A stretch of 36,088 nucleotides of DNA from Terriglobia bacterium (lineage in GTDB: Bacteria; Acidobacteriota; Terriglobia; Terriglobales; Acidobacteriaceae), in NCBI GenBank assembly GCA_020073395.1, contig JAIQFF010000035.1, forward strand, positions 1-36,088. The letters run 5' to 3'. Of the stretch, positions 8,744 to 16,364 are shown one piece after another. The notes under the pieces were generated by a model. That model did not search any database and was not told the origin of the DNA. It saw nothing but the letters and a program-made list of their open reading frames with translations. Within the stretch, counting starts at the first letter, position 1. Each line of letters begins with the position of its first letter. Position numbers and translations under genes: made by a program.

Positions 8744-10288
8744 ATGACAACCACCACAGCCCTCCGCAATGAAGTTGAGACGCAGATTCTTGCTGCGGAA
8801 GCCAGCGCTTTCCTGACCAGACTGGCCCGCGAGTTTGAAGCACGCCGCCAGGAGCTTCTTTCCCGCCGGGCCGCCCGCCAGCAACAAATCGACGCCGGCC
8901 AGCTCCCCGACTTCCTTCCCGAAACCGCTCACATTCGTGAGGCGGACTGGACCGTTGCGCCCATTCCGCACGACCTGCGCGACCGCCGGGTGGAGATCAC
9001 GGGCCCGGTGGATCGCAAAATGATCATCAATGCGCTGAACTCCGGCGCCAATGTTTTCATGGCGGATTTCGAAGACTCGAACTCGCCCACCTGGCAGAAC
9101 AATCTCGAAGGCCAGTTCAATCTGCGCGACGCTGTCGGAGGCACGATCAGCTATGTGAGTCCGGAGGGGAAGCGCTACGAACTCAATTCCTCCGTGGCCA
9201 CGTTGCTGGTGCGTCCGCGGGGGTGGCATCTGGTGGAAAGGCATTTCCAGGTGGATGGCAAGCCCATCTCCGGTTCGCTGTTTGATTTCGGGCTCTATTT
9301 CTTTCACAACGCGCAGCGTCTGATCCGCAAAGGGACCGGCCCCTATTTCTACCTCCCCAAGATGGAGAGTCATCTCGAAGCTCGCCTGTGGAACGACATC
9401 TTCTGCTTCGCACAGGACGAACTCGGCATACCCCGCGGCACCATCCGCGCCACGGTGCTGATCGAAACCATCCTCGCAGCTTTTGAAATGGACGAAATCC
9501 TCTACGAGCTGCGGCAACATTCCTCCGGCCTGAACTGCGGCCGCTGGGACTACATTTTCAGTTTCATCAAGAAATTCCGGAACCGTCCGGAGTTCGTGCT
9601 GCCCGATCGCTCGACGGTGACCATGGAAAAGCATTTCCTGAAGTCTTATGTGGATCTGCTGATCCGCACCTGCCACCGCCGCGGCATTCACGCCATGGGC
9701 GGAATGGCGGCGCAGATTCCCATCAAGAACGATCCCGCGGCCAACGAGAAGGCGCTCGACAAGGTGCGCCAGGACAAATTCCGCGAGGTCCATGCTGGAC
9801 ACGATGGCACCTGGGTGGCCCATCCCGGGCTGGTGCCAGTGGCGAAAGAAATCTTTGACGCGCACATGAAGGAGGCCAATCAGATCGGCCGCCGCCGCGA
9901 AGACGTGCGCGTTACCGCCAAAGACCTGCTCGTCGTCCCGGAAGGCAAGATTACCGAGGAAGGTCTGCGCTGGAACATTGATGTGGGCTTGCAGTATCTG
10001 GAGTCGTGGCTGCGCGGCTCGGGCTGCGTCCCCATCTACAACCTCATGGAAGACGCCGCCACGGCCGAAATCTGCCGCGCCCAGGTGTGGCAATGGGTGC
10101 GCCATGGCGCCAGGCTGAGCGATGGCCGTCCAGTCACGCAAGAGTTGGTGCGCCGAGTGATCGCCGAGCAGAAGAGTAAACTGAAAGGCGGCCGCATCGC
10201 GGAAGCCGCCGAGATCTACGACCGCATGATGACCAGCCCGGATTTCGCGGAATTTCTGACCCTGGTGGCTTATGATTACATCGACTAG
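8744..10288 (+). CDS. aceB: Malate synthase A
   Basis: Condenses glyoxylate with acetyl-CoA to malate, completing the glyoxylate shunt begun by the adjacent aceA. The 514-aa protein aligns along its whole length with the E. coli AceB type: [114 protein letters not shown] and [17 protein letters not shown]. The start is uncertain: ATG codons at 8735, 8738 and 8744 all fit and none has a good ribosome site. A TACAAT hexamer at 8731-8736 ends 7 nt before 8744, raising the possibility of a leaderless message from that ATG. A TPR regulator-like gene follows after 26 bp. Confidence 0.95.
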   Translation: MTTTTALRNEVETQILAAEASAFLTRLAREFEARRQELLSRRAARQQQIDAGQLPDFLPETAHIREADWTVAPIPHDLRDRRVEITGPVDRKMIINALNSGANVFMADFEDSNSPTWQNNLEGQFNLRDAVGGTISYVSPEGKRYELNSSVATLLVRPRGWHLVERHFQVDGKPISGSLFDFGLYFFHNAQRLIRKGTGPYFYLPKMESHLEARLWNDIFCFAQDELGIPRGTIRATVLIETILAAFEMDEILYELRQHSSGLNCGRWDYIFSFIKKFRNRPEFVLPDRSTVTMEKHFLKSYVDLLIRTCHRRGIHAMGGMAAQIPIKNDPAANEKALDKVRQDKFREVHAGHDGTWVAHPGLVPVAKEIFDAHMKEANQIGRRREDVRVTAKDLLVVPEGKITEEGLRWNIDVGLQYLESWLRGSGCVPIYNLMEDAATAEICRAQVWQWVRHGARLSDGRPVTQELVRRVIAEQKSKLKGGRIAEAAEIYDRMMTSPDFAEFLTLVAYDYID

Positions 10289-10292
10289 GAAT

Positions 10293-10309
10293 ACGCAGCA
10301 CGCCTGCGT
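10293..10309 (+). other. Hairpin between aceB and the TPR gene
   Basis: ACGCAG-CACGC-CTGCGT forms a 6-bp stem with a 5-nt loop in the 26-bp spacer, ending 5 nt before the ATG of the TPR gene. It could reduce translation initiation of the downstream gene or trim the transcript. No T-run follows, so it is not a standard terminator. Confidence 0.3.
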
Positions 10310-10314
10310 GGAAG

Positions 10315-11961
10315 ATGAGCCCCAACTCCACCGAGATCTTGGATGAGTTTCTAGCGCAACTCAAGGAAGACCTGGTCTGCCGCCGCGTGGGACGCGGCCT
10401 GGCGCGCCTGGAGGAGCACCGTGGTCTGCTGACCTCGTTCGATCCAGGACAAAGAAACGCTGCGGCCTTCGCCGGCTATCTGGCGCAGTGGGTGGACGTC
10501 GGCTTCCAGCGTCCTGGACTGGTCAAGGAAATTGTCGCCCGTTTCTCCAAAGCTGTGCGCGCCCGCCTGCCTCTGCATGATTACCTGTATTTGCGCATGG
10601 CGGAGGGCATGGTGGCGATGAGCGAAGAGTCGAAGGATGAGGCCCTTCGGCACTTTGATTTTGTCCTGAGTCTCGAGGCGGAGACCGACGACAACGAACT
10701 CCTGGCCATCGCCAATTTCTGGAAGGGCCGCTGCCTGCGCATGAAGGGAGAGTATGACCAGGCGCTGGCGTTTGCGGTCAAGGGCAGAGAACTCGCCTCC
10801 GATCTCGGTCATGAACCGATGGCCGCCGTCATGCGAGTGCTGGAGAGCTGGCTCTTCTTTCAGAAGGGAGACGTGAAGCTGGCCATTGACATCCTGCATG
10901 AGGCCGAAGCCATCCTCAGCAAGACCGATGATTTCCTCACCCTCGGCAACATTCATTCCTCCTATGGCCGGATTGCACGCCGCCAGGGACGCTACCAGCA
11001 CGCCATTGACAGTTTTGCCCGGGCCATCGCGCAGTACAAGAAACGAGATCCGCTGCATCGCAACGTGGCGCGCTCACTGAACAACATGGCGTACGTCAAG
11101 CGCCTCATCGCCCTGCAATTGCGACGTAAGATTGACGCCGACGCGGCCCGCCGCCGCAAGGCCGCCACGCGCGGGCGAGCCAGCAATGGCCAGGGCAAGC
11201 CGCAGTATCGCGGCCGCTTTGAGCAGCTCCGCCAGGAGGCTCTGGCCGAACTCGCCGAAGCTGCGGCCATCTACGAGCAGTATGAAAACCACCACGGCCT
11301 GGGCAGCGTGCACCTGAACTACGCCTATCTCCATCTGGACAACGGCGATCTCGAACATGCCGAAGCGGCGGCGAAGACCGCCTTTCGCCTGGGCGAAGAA
11401 AAGCGTGACCACATCCTGATGGCGCGGGCGCGCCTGCTGCTCTGCATGATCGAAAACGCTCTGGTGGAGGAAGGGATCGGCGAAAGCACCGAACCCGGCA
11501 ACCACGCCCGCCTGGCCCAGGATTTCGCTCACGAAGCCATCGAACTGGCAAAACACACCCAGAACCGGCGTCTGCTTGCGCATACCCACGTTTGGCAGGG
11601 GCTGACGTACTGCAACCGCTTCTTTGACGATCCAGATGCGGCACGGCGCTGCTACGACCAGGCGCTCACGCTCACCAAGGGCGACCACGCCGACAGCGCC
11701 TGGGAAGACCTGCAGAGCCTGAAGTCCAAGGTCTTGCGCGGCGGCAGCGTGAATCCCACGTTGCGCGCGTGGTCGCAAGGCTCGGTTGGCGATAAGACTT
11801 TCCAGCAGATAAGCGAAGAATTCGCCGAACTGATCATTCCCAAGGTCTGGGAACGCGAAGGCCGGAAGGTTTCGCGCGTGGCAACCCGCCTTTCCGTGTC
11901 ACCGAAGAAAGTCCGCCGAATCCTGGACCGAGTGGGACGGCGGAAGCCGCGAGAAGACTAA
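10315..11961 (+). CDS. TPR protein with C-terminal Fis-like HTH
   Basis: A 548-aa cytoplasmic protein built mostly of helical tetratricopeptide-like repeats (about residues 85-470; for example [44 protein letters not shown] and [22 protein letters not shown]). A basic linker (about 265-295) interrupts them. The last 45 residues ([16 protein letters not shown], then [19 protein letters not shown]) resemble a Fis-type helix-turn-helix, suggesting DNA binding with the TPR part as sensor or partner platform. It starts 26 bp after aceB on the same strand, so co-transcription and a role in controlling carbon metabolism are plausible but inferred. The ribosome site is weak. Not recognised as a named regulator; it lacks the nucleotide-binding domain of MalT-like TPR activators. 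Confidence 0.75.
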   Translation: MSPNSTEILDEFLAQLKEDLVCRRVGRGLARLEEHRGLLTSFDPGQRNAAAFAGYLAQWVDVGFQRPGLVKEIVARFSKAVRARLPLHDYLYLRMAEGMVAMSEESKDEALRHFDFVLSLEAETDDNELLAIANFWKGRCLRMKGEYDQALAFAVKGRELASDLGHEPMAAVMRVLESWLFFQKGDVKLAIDILHEAEAILSKTDDFLTLGNIHSSYGRIARRQGRYQHAIDSFARAIAQYKKRDPLHRNVARSLNNMAYVKRLIALQLRRKIDADAARRRKAATRGRASNGQGKPQYRGRFEQLRQEALAELAEAAAIYEQYENHHGLGSVHLNYAYLHLDNGDLEHAEAAAKTAFRLGEEKRDHILMARARLLLCMIENALVEEGIGESTEPGNHARLAQDFAHEAIELAKHTQNRRLLAHTHVWQGLTYCNRFFDDPDAARRCYDQALTLTKGDHADSAWEDLQSLKSKVLRGGSVNPTLRAWSQGSVGDKTFQQISEEFAELIIPKVWEREGRKVSRVATRLSVSPKKVRRILDRVGRRKPRED

Positions 11962-11975
11962 GGGGTCCTTCACCA

Positions 11976-12000
11976 GGCCGTGGGCTTAATGCCCACGGCT
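11976..12000. repeat. Perfect inverted repeat after the TPR gene
   Basis: GCCGTGGGC and GCCCACGGC (11977-11985 and 11991-11999) flank a TTAAT loop, a 9-bp perfect stem 15 bp after the TPR stop codon. There is no T-run, so it is at best a weak or Rho-assisted terminator. Its core GGGCTTAATGCCC resembles the palindromes at 4287-4298 and 4321-4333, so it may belong to the same dispersed repeat family. Confidence 0.55.
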
Positions 12001-12108
12001 GCTGCAATCGGTGGTATATACTGCGTCGCAGCCAGGAACCCTGCTGTTGAAGCCAAGCCCAGTGCTGCTGGGTAGTCCACGAAATCCCTTTTCGCAGGAT
12101 CGGTCCGC

Positions 12109-13134
12109 ATGACCCAAATGCGCAAAGACATTTTCACTGACCGGTGGGTCATCGTGGGGGAGAATGACGGCGTGCAGCCCCGAGACTTTCGCTTCGAAAA
12201 ATTCACAAGCGGCACAGGCTTCTGTCCATTTTGTGAAGGCAACGAGGCCGCGACGCCACCAGAAGTCTTCGCAATCCGGAATCGAGGATCTTCTCCTAAC
12301 GGGCCGGGATGGTCGGTTCGGGTGGTGCCCAATTCCCGACCCCGGCTGCGGATTGAAGGCGATCTGGGACGGCGTGCCGAAGCGCTACACGATCTGATGA
12401 ACGGTGTGGGTGCACACGAGATCATTGCCGAGACTGCGCGGCACGACCGTAACCTGCACGAACTGGAAATCAGGGAAATTTCCGACATCATCAGGGCCTA
12501 TATCGCTCGCATCGTCGATCTTGAAGGGGACACGCGTGTGCGCTATGTGTTGATCTTCAAGAATTACGGGGTAGGAGCGGGCGCGCTGACGATTAGTCAT
12601 CCCATCTCGCAGCTGATGGCCCTTCCGGTAACGCCGCGCGCAGTTAAGACGAAACTCATGATCGCTCGTGACTACTTTGCCCTTAAGGAGCGCTGCATCT
12701 ACTGCGACGTGCTCCAGCAGGAGCTGAAGGCGCGAAAGCGACTGATTGCCGAAAACGAAGATTTCGTCGCATTTGCTCCCTTTGCGTCGCGCTTTCCCTT
12801 TGAGATGTGCGTGCTCCCTAAGTCTCACAGCAGCACCTTCAGCCGGATCAGCGCGGCCCAGATGGAGAACCTGGCTCGGATCCTGCGCGATGTGCTGCAG
12901 AAACTGGAGCAGCGCATCGACGGGCCACCCTACAATCTGAGCCTCCACGACCGCCCCTTTCCCCGTCCAAGAGAGGGCTATTGGAAAACCATCGAGGATG
13001 ACTTCCATTGGCATATAGAAATCCTGCCCCAGGTTTTTCCTATTACTGGCTTCGAGTGGGCTTCCGGATTTTTCTACAATCCGGTTTCGCCCGAGGCAGC
13101 GGCTCGTTACCTGTCCCTTGTTCCCTCTGCCTGA
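12109..13134 (+). CDS. GalT-family nucleotidyltransferase, nucleophile His replaced
   Basis: A 341-aa protein of the galactose-1-phosphate uridylyltransferase family (two HIT-like halves), which moves a nucleotidyl group between sugar phosphates in the Leloir pathway. Zinc-site features are kept: C39-P-F-C42, the histidine in GAHEII and H164. A second CxxC (RCIYC) is also present. The catalytic motif, normally H-P-H-x-Q, reads H164-P165-I166-S167-Q168, so the nucleophilic histidine is Ile (codon ATC at 12604-12606). The C-terminal half retains FHWHIEILP. As written it should not form the usual uridylyl-histidine intermediate, so true GalT activity is doubtful and no symbol is given. The start has an AGGAT element upstream; codon 4 is an alternative. 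The gene stands alone. Confidence 0.85.
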   Translation: MTQMRKDIFTDRWVIVGENDGVQPRDFRFEKFTSGTGFCPFCEGNEAATPPEVFAIRNRGSSPNGPGWSVRVVPNSRPRLRIEGDLGRRAEALHDLMNGVGAHEIIAETARHDRNLHELEIREISDIIRAYIARIVDLEGDTRVRYVLIFKNYGVGAGALTISHPISQLMALPVTPRAVKTKLMIARDYFALKERCIYCDVLQQELKARKRLIAENEDFVAFAPFASRFPFEMCVLPKSHSSTFSRISAAQMENLARILRDVLQKLEQRIDGPPYNLSLHDRPFPRPREGYWKTIEDDFHWHIEILPQVFPITGFEWASGFFYNPVSPEAAARYLSLVPSA

Positions 13135-13178
13135 GCCATCCGGCGCAAAATAATTTTCACGTGCAATACAGCCATGCG

Positions 13179-13613
13179 CTACTCCGGTTTCTTTTCGGCT
13201 GGAGGAGGAGAAGCGGGACCACCCATACCGTGGTCATGCATCATTCCGTGACCCATGCCACCCATACCTTGACCCATGGCTTCCATGTGCTTTGACATCT
13301 GCTCCATGTGCCCAATCAGGACCTCCCACATATCCACATTGCTCTGCCAGCTTCCCTTCTCGGTGGGATCGCTGATCTTGGCCAGGTTGGCCTTCATCTG
13401 CGCGAGGGAAGACCTCATCTTCGCCATGTCGGCCTTCATGGCCTCCATGTGTTGCTGGTGCATCTCCATCATTTTCCGATGGTGTTCGCTGTGCATCTGG
13501 CCGTGCGTACTGGGGCCAGTCGCGGATGATGGTGCCTGTGGGGAGTTGTCCTGCGCCTGCACCAGAGAGGTCAGGATGAACATCAGCAAGAGTAGAAGGC
13601 TTGCGCGTTTCAT
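13179..13613 (-). CDS. Exported Met/His-rich protein
   Basis: A 144-aa predicted periplasmic protein. A signal peptide (MKRASLLLLLMFILTSLVQA) precedes a mature part with roughly 19 Met and 11 His in about 124 residues, clustered as HHRKMMEMHQQHMEAM, GHMEQMSKHMEAM and a Gly-rich GMGGMGHGMMHDHGMGG tail. The middle is probably a helical hairpin (KADMAKMRSSLAQMKANLAKI, then NVDMWEVLIGHMEQM). Met/His clusters of this kind usually bind copper or silver, so a periplasmic metal buffer is the likeliest role; this is inference. The start is fixed by an AAAGGAG ribosome site 6-7 nt upstream and the signal peptide. It converges on the GalT-like gene and diverges from the next gene. Confidence 0.75.
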   Translation of the reverse strand: MKRASLLLLLMFILTSLVQAQDNSPQAPSSATGPSTHGQMHSEHHRKMMEMHQQHMEAMKADMAKMRSSLAQMKANLAKISDPTEKGSWQSNVDMWEVLIGHMEQMSKHMEAMGQGMGGMGHGMMHDHGMGGPASPPPAEKKPE

Positions 13614-13701
13614 CGGGTCGCTCCTTTCAACAAGTTCACTCCAGAGTATAGACCCGTCGAAAGGGGCTAGTCGCGAGTCAGCCAGACTAGCCAACTGGAG
13701 T

Positions 13702-14694
13702 ATGATTTCGTCGAAGATGAGTAGTCCCCGAATTAAGCCAGCTGAAACGCTGAACGAAGCCTTCTCCTCACTGTCAACTCGCCGCCGCTATGAAGTCTGG
13801 TTCGTTCGCCTGGGTCTGGCGGACGGTGGCGGGGCGTGGTGGTTCCGATACTTGCTGATGAATCCTGGCCGAGGAGGTTGTCCTGGGAACCCGGCGGGAA
13901 TGCCGCTGCAACTGTGGGCGACCTGGTTTCCGAAGGATGGAAAGCCGCAAAGCTTCATTCAGGGATTTCCGTTGGCGGGGCTGGAACTGAGCGCGAGAGG
14001 GCGAGACCCATTCCATTTGCGAATGAGCAACAACGCGATTCAGCAGAACTCCTGCCGGGGAGCGTTGGACGTACGGGGACACTCAATTTCGTGGGACCTG
14101 CAATTTCATTCCACGTTTCGTGCCTGCCTGAGCAGCAAGGGCTGGATTGGTTTCTCGCGAACGCCGCATTCTGACGCCCTTTTTTCCGGCCAGATCACGC
14201 TGGATGGCCGTCGTTTTCAAGGGGACCCTCTGGGATTTGGAGTGCAAGGGCATAACTGTGGCTACCGGCATCGTAAGTTCTGGCGTTGGGCACATGCATA
14301 TTTTCTTCGACCTGATGGTGCGCCCACCACGTTCGAAGTCCTGGTTTATGAAATGCCATTCGGGCTGGTCTTTCGCAAAGCCGTGCTCTGGCATAACGCG
14401 GAACAGCGCGTCTTCCGTAATTTAAAGGAGATCAAGAAAGACCGGGAAAATTTACGCTGGGATTTTTCTTGTAGCACACGCGATGGATTTGAACTGGAGA
14501 TTGCGTTCGACGGTTGCGGTGAAAGTATGCATCGCTTGCCGTACCTGAAAACCGACTGTAGCGGCAGCCTGGAAGTGATGAACAACAGCCTGGCGAGGGC
14601 GACGCTGTGCCTGAAGCCACGCGGAGGATTGGTCGAGAAACTGGAGACGACTGCGGGGGCGGTGGTGGAGATGGGCGGCCCGGGACCTCACTGA
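13702..14694 (+). CDS. Putative lipocalin-fold protein, unknown function
   Basis: A protein of about 330 aa without a signal peptide. The N-terminal YEVWFVRLGLADGGGAWWFRYLL, an aromatic/Gly-rich middle (IGFSRTPHSDALFSGQITLDGR), GFGVQGHNCGYRHRKFW and strand-rich C-terminal half recall the lipocalin-like AttH/CrtC (hydroxyneurosporene synthase) and tocopherol-cyclase group, but I cannot place it in one family. A role with a lipophilic substrate is a guess. Two starts are possible: ATG 13702 and ATG 13717; a GGAG at 13697-13700 is too close to the first and rather far from the second. The frame is open upstream to 13276, but that part is antisense to the Met/His gene. The 3' end overlaps the convergent hydrolase gene by 7 bp. 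Confidence 0.65.
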   Translation: MISSKMSSPRIKPAETLNEAFSSLSTRRRYEVWFVRLGLADGGGAWWFRYLLMNPGRGGCPGNPAGMPLQLWATWFPKDGKPQSFIQGFPLAGLELSARGRDPFHLRMSNNAIQQNSCRGALDVRGHSISWDLQFHSTFRACLSSKGWIGFSRTPHSDALFSGQITLDGRRFQGDPLGFGVQGHNCGYRHRKFWRWAHAYFLRPDGAPTTFEVLVYEMPFGLVFRKAVLWHNAEQRVFRNLKEIKKDRENLRWDFSCSTRDGFELEIAFDGCGESMHRLPYLKTDCSGSLEVMNNSLARATLCLKPRGGLVEKLETTAGAVVEMGGPGPH

Positions 14695-15503
14695 GAGCCA
14701 TGAGTCTTGGCCAGGCGCTCGGCGACAATGGTGTACGCCGACGGGTTAAAGGCCATCCCGATGTGCGTGCCCGGCACTTCAAAATTGGACTCAGGATCAG
14801 TGGTCATGCAATACCGCCAACTCACGATGCCGTCATGGCGGGTGTAAATCGCAGTTTGAAGCATGTGGTCCGGAATGTCGCGCTTCAACGAATCAACAAA
14901 ATTGCAGGTGCAACGCCCGGTGTAGCAGGCCGGCAGTACTCCGCGGCCATGCTCCTGGAGGATACGCAGGCGGACCGCTTCGGCGGCGTGAAGAACCGTT
15001 CGACTGGTTACCGTGCCGCGAATGGGTGAGGCCAGCGTAATAACAGAGGCAACATCCCGGGGCCGCTGGCGTGCCACCGCGCGCGCGATGACTCCTCCAA
15101 GGCTATGACCGATCAGGTGAATTTTTCGTCCCGTCTCCGCCCGCGCTCTTTCTATGGTCTCGTTCAGATGACGCTGGATCAGGAGGTTAGGGCAGTCGGC
15201 GTTGATCCCGATGCCGGAAAAATACGGCCGGTAACCAATGCGCCCCAGCCAGCCGTGGAGTTCCATCAAATAAAGGTCGGTCCCGAGAAAACCGGGAATG
15301 ATGACGACCCCTGAGTCATCCCCTTGCGGCACGCCGAAGCCGTAATAAATGGGGGTTGCGTGCAACAGAAGAATCTCGGCCGCGAAAAGCGCTTCCGTCC
15401 AGGGCGAGAAGTCAATATTAGGGTCGTGTTTGCGAGACTCAGCCTTCGATCGACTTATTGCCCGTCTCTTTTTGTGCAATTTCGTCCTGGCTCGGCGCCG
15501 CAT
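14688..15503 (-). CDS. Lipase-like alpha/beta hydrolase
   Basis: A 271-aa hydrolase of the triacylglycerol-lipase / PGAP1-like group. After a basic N-terminal segment (about 1-27) comes the oxyanion-side strand GVVIIPGFLGTDLYL, then the nucleophile elbow GHSLGG, a candidate Asp in YTRHDGIVSW and a candidate His in GTHIGMAF. A cysteine pair CYTGRCTC lies between. It probably cleaves carboxyl esters of lipids; cellular location is uncertain because no clean signal peptide is seen. The ATG has no obvious ribosome site, so a different start is possible. It lies next to the PhaR/phasin locus, which makes lipid or polyester turnover attractive but unproven. Its 3' end overlaps the convergent gene by 7 bp. 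Confidence 0.8.
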   Translation of the reverse strand: MRRRARTKLHKKRRAISRSKAESRKHDPNIDFSPWTEALFAAEILLLHATPIYYGFGVPQGDDSGVVIIPGFLGTDLYLMELHGWLGRIGYRPYFSGIGINADCPNLLIQRHLNETIERARAETGRKIHLIGHSLGGVIARAVARQRPRDVASVITLASPIRGTVTSRTVLHAAEAVRLRILQEHGRGVLPACYTGRCTCNFVDSLKRDIPDHMLQTAIYTRHDGIVSWRYCMTTDPESNFEVPGTHIGMAFNPSAYTIVAERLAKTHGSQ

Positions 15504-15711
15504 CCAGCATGTTTGTCGCCCCGAAATTGCAGCAAGCGCGGGCCGACGCTTGATAACACCAGATTATACCTTGATGTCATTGCCGGCTCCATAGCACATT
15601 CGGGCTATTCGATGCCTTTGGGCCGAACCCGGCTTTCTTCGATTTCGCAATCGCTACGTTCTGCCATGCCTCGACTCAGGATGACGCTGTTTCGCGACTC
15701 GTAACACCCTT

Positions 15712-16236
15712 TTAGCGCTTTTTCCGCGAGCGTTTTCGTGGCGCAGGCTTTTGGAGGCGTGCCTCCAGTTCTGCCACTCGCTTGCGCAAGCCATCGAGTT
15801 CCGGTTCGGCCTGAGGTCGCGGCTGTGCCGGTGGTGCCTCGCCCAGAAACTTCTTCATCATGTCCATCGGGGACAGAATGGCGGATTGGACCTCGCCCAG
15901 GCGGCTCTGTACCGCGTCCTGCACCTTCTGGTAGGCGTCAAAGGCGGATTTCAGATACCACATGACGAACTCCTGCCGTACCTCATCGGAGGCGACGACG
16001 AGCTGGCGCAGCAGCTCGAGCGGCAGCCCCGTAGGCTTCTCCTTGGCATCTTCCATGATGACCTGGGTCAGAGTGACCCGGGTGAGGTCCTGTCCGGTTT
16101 TCGCGTCCACCACTTGCACGTCCTTGCCCTGGCGAACGAATCCGGCAATATCGTCGAGATTCACGTAACGGCTTCCGGCGGTGTCGTACAGCCTGCGGTT
16201 TCCATACTTCTTGATGACAATGGTGCCTGGTTTCAC
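15712..16236 (-). CDS. phaR: PHA synthesis regulator PhaR
   Basis: A 174-aa repressor of the polyhydroxyalkanoate accumulation regulator family. The N-terminal DNA-binding domain contains the family hallmark IKKYGNRRLYDT (about residues 8-19) followed by RYVNLDDIAGFVRQGKDVQVVDAKTG. The middle (about 75-130) is the PHB-accumulation helical domain, and the end is coiled coil plus a basic tail (RKRSRKKR). In known systems PhaR binds both PHA granules and the phasin promoter, releasing repression when granules appear. The GTG at 16236 is preferred because a GGAGGAGG ribosome site lies just before it; ATG 16251 is the alternative. It is divergent from a phasin gene with a matching palindrome between them, strong context for the assignment. 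No PHA synthase gene lies in the window. Confidence 0.9.
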   Translation of the reverse strand: MKPGTIVIKKYGNRRLYDTAGSRYVNLDDIAGFVRQGKDVQVVDAKTGQDLTRVTLTQVIMEDAKEKPTGLPLELLRQLVVASDEVRQEFVMWYLKSAFDAYQKVQDAVQSRLGEVQSAILSPMDMMKKFLGEAPPAQPRPQAEPELDGLRKRVAELEARLQKPAPRKRSRKKR

Positions 16237-16253
16237 TCCGCCTCCTCCCATGT

Positions 16254-16262
16254 TGCAATGCA
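16254..16262. promoter_or_regulatory. Candidate second PhaR half-conserved site at phaR start
   Basis: The 9-mer TGCAATGCA recurs here exactly as in the core of the palindrome at 16317-16333, just upstream of the phaR start codons. Outer arms are imperfect (TTGC-AAT-GCAC). Its position fits autorepression of phaR. Weak because the full motif is not conserved. Confidence 0.45.
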
Positions 16263-16279
16263 CAAGGAACAAATACATA

Positions 16280-16308
16280 TTGACATAAACTCCGTAAGCT
16301 CGTAGAGT
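16280..16308 (+). promoter_or_regulatory. Sigma-70-like promoter of the phasin gene
   Basis: A consensus -35 TTGACA (16280-16285), a 17-bp spacer and a -10 like TAGAGT (16303-16308) lie 57 bp before the phasin ATG. Transcription would begin near 16315, so the palindrome at 16317-16333 would cover the start site, the arrangement expected for repression. Confidence 0.6.
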
Positions 16309-16316
16309 TTATTTGA

Positions 16317-16333
16317 ATGCTGCAATGCAGCAT
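16317..16333. promoter_or_regulatory. PhaR operator palindrome
   Basis: ATGCTGC-AAT-GCAGCAT is a perfect 17-bp palindrome with 7-bp arms between phaR and the phasin gene. It contains CTGC-N3-GCAG, the motif I recall for PhaR of Paracoccus and Rhodobacter. It overlaps the expected transcription start of the phasin gene, so bound PhaR should block it. Confidence 0.75.
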
Positions 16334-16364
16334 AACTATTAAGAACTCATATGGAGGTATCAAA

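Noticed and set aside
8594..10141. Very long open frame upstream of aceA on the minus strand, antisense to malate synthase (about 516 codons).
   Set aside because: The plus-strand frame matches malate synthase along its full length, while the antisense reading shows no recognisable domain and is explained by GC-rich codon usage. Isocitrate lyase begins at 8593.
11074..11778. Long minus-strand frames (179-234 codons) opposite the TPR gene.
   Set aside because: Mirror of GC-rich coding sequence; no domains and no ribosome sites, while the plus frame has clear TPR periodicity.
13276..13701. N-terminal extension of the lipocalin-like gene.
   Set aside because: It is antisense to the Met/His-rich gene and gives a Cys/Met-rich nonsense-like translation; coding signal begins after 13702.
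15324..15704. 126-codon plus-strand frame across the hydrolase start and the gap before phaR.
   Set aside because: No domain, no ribosome site and overlap with the hydrolase gene. The 208-bp gap 15504-15711 holds nothing I can support beyond a repeat-like CCTCGACTCAGGATGAC.
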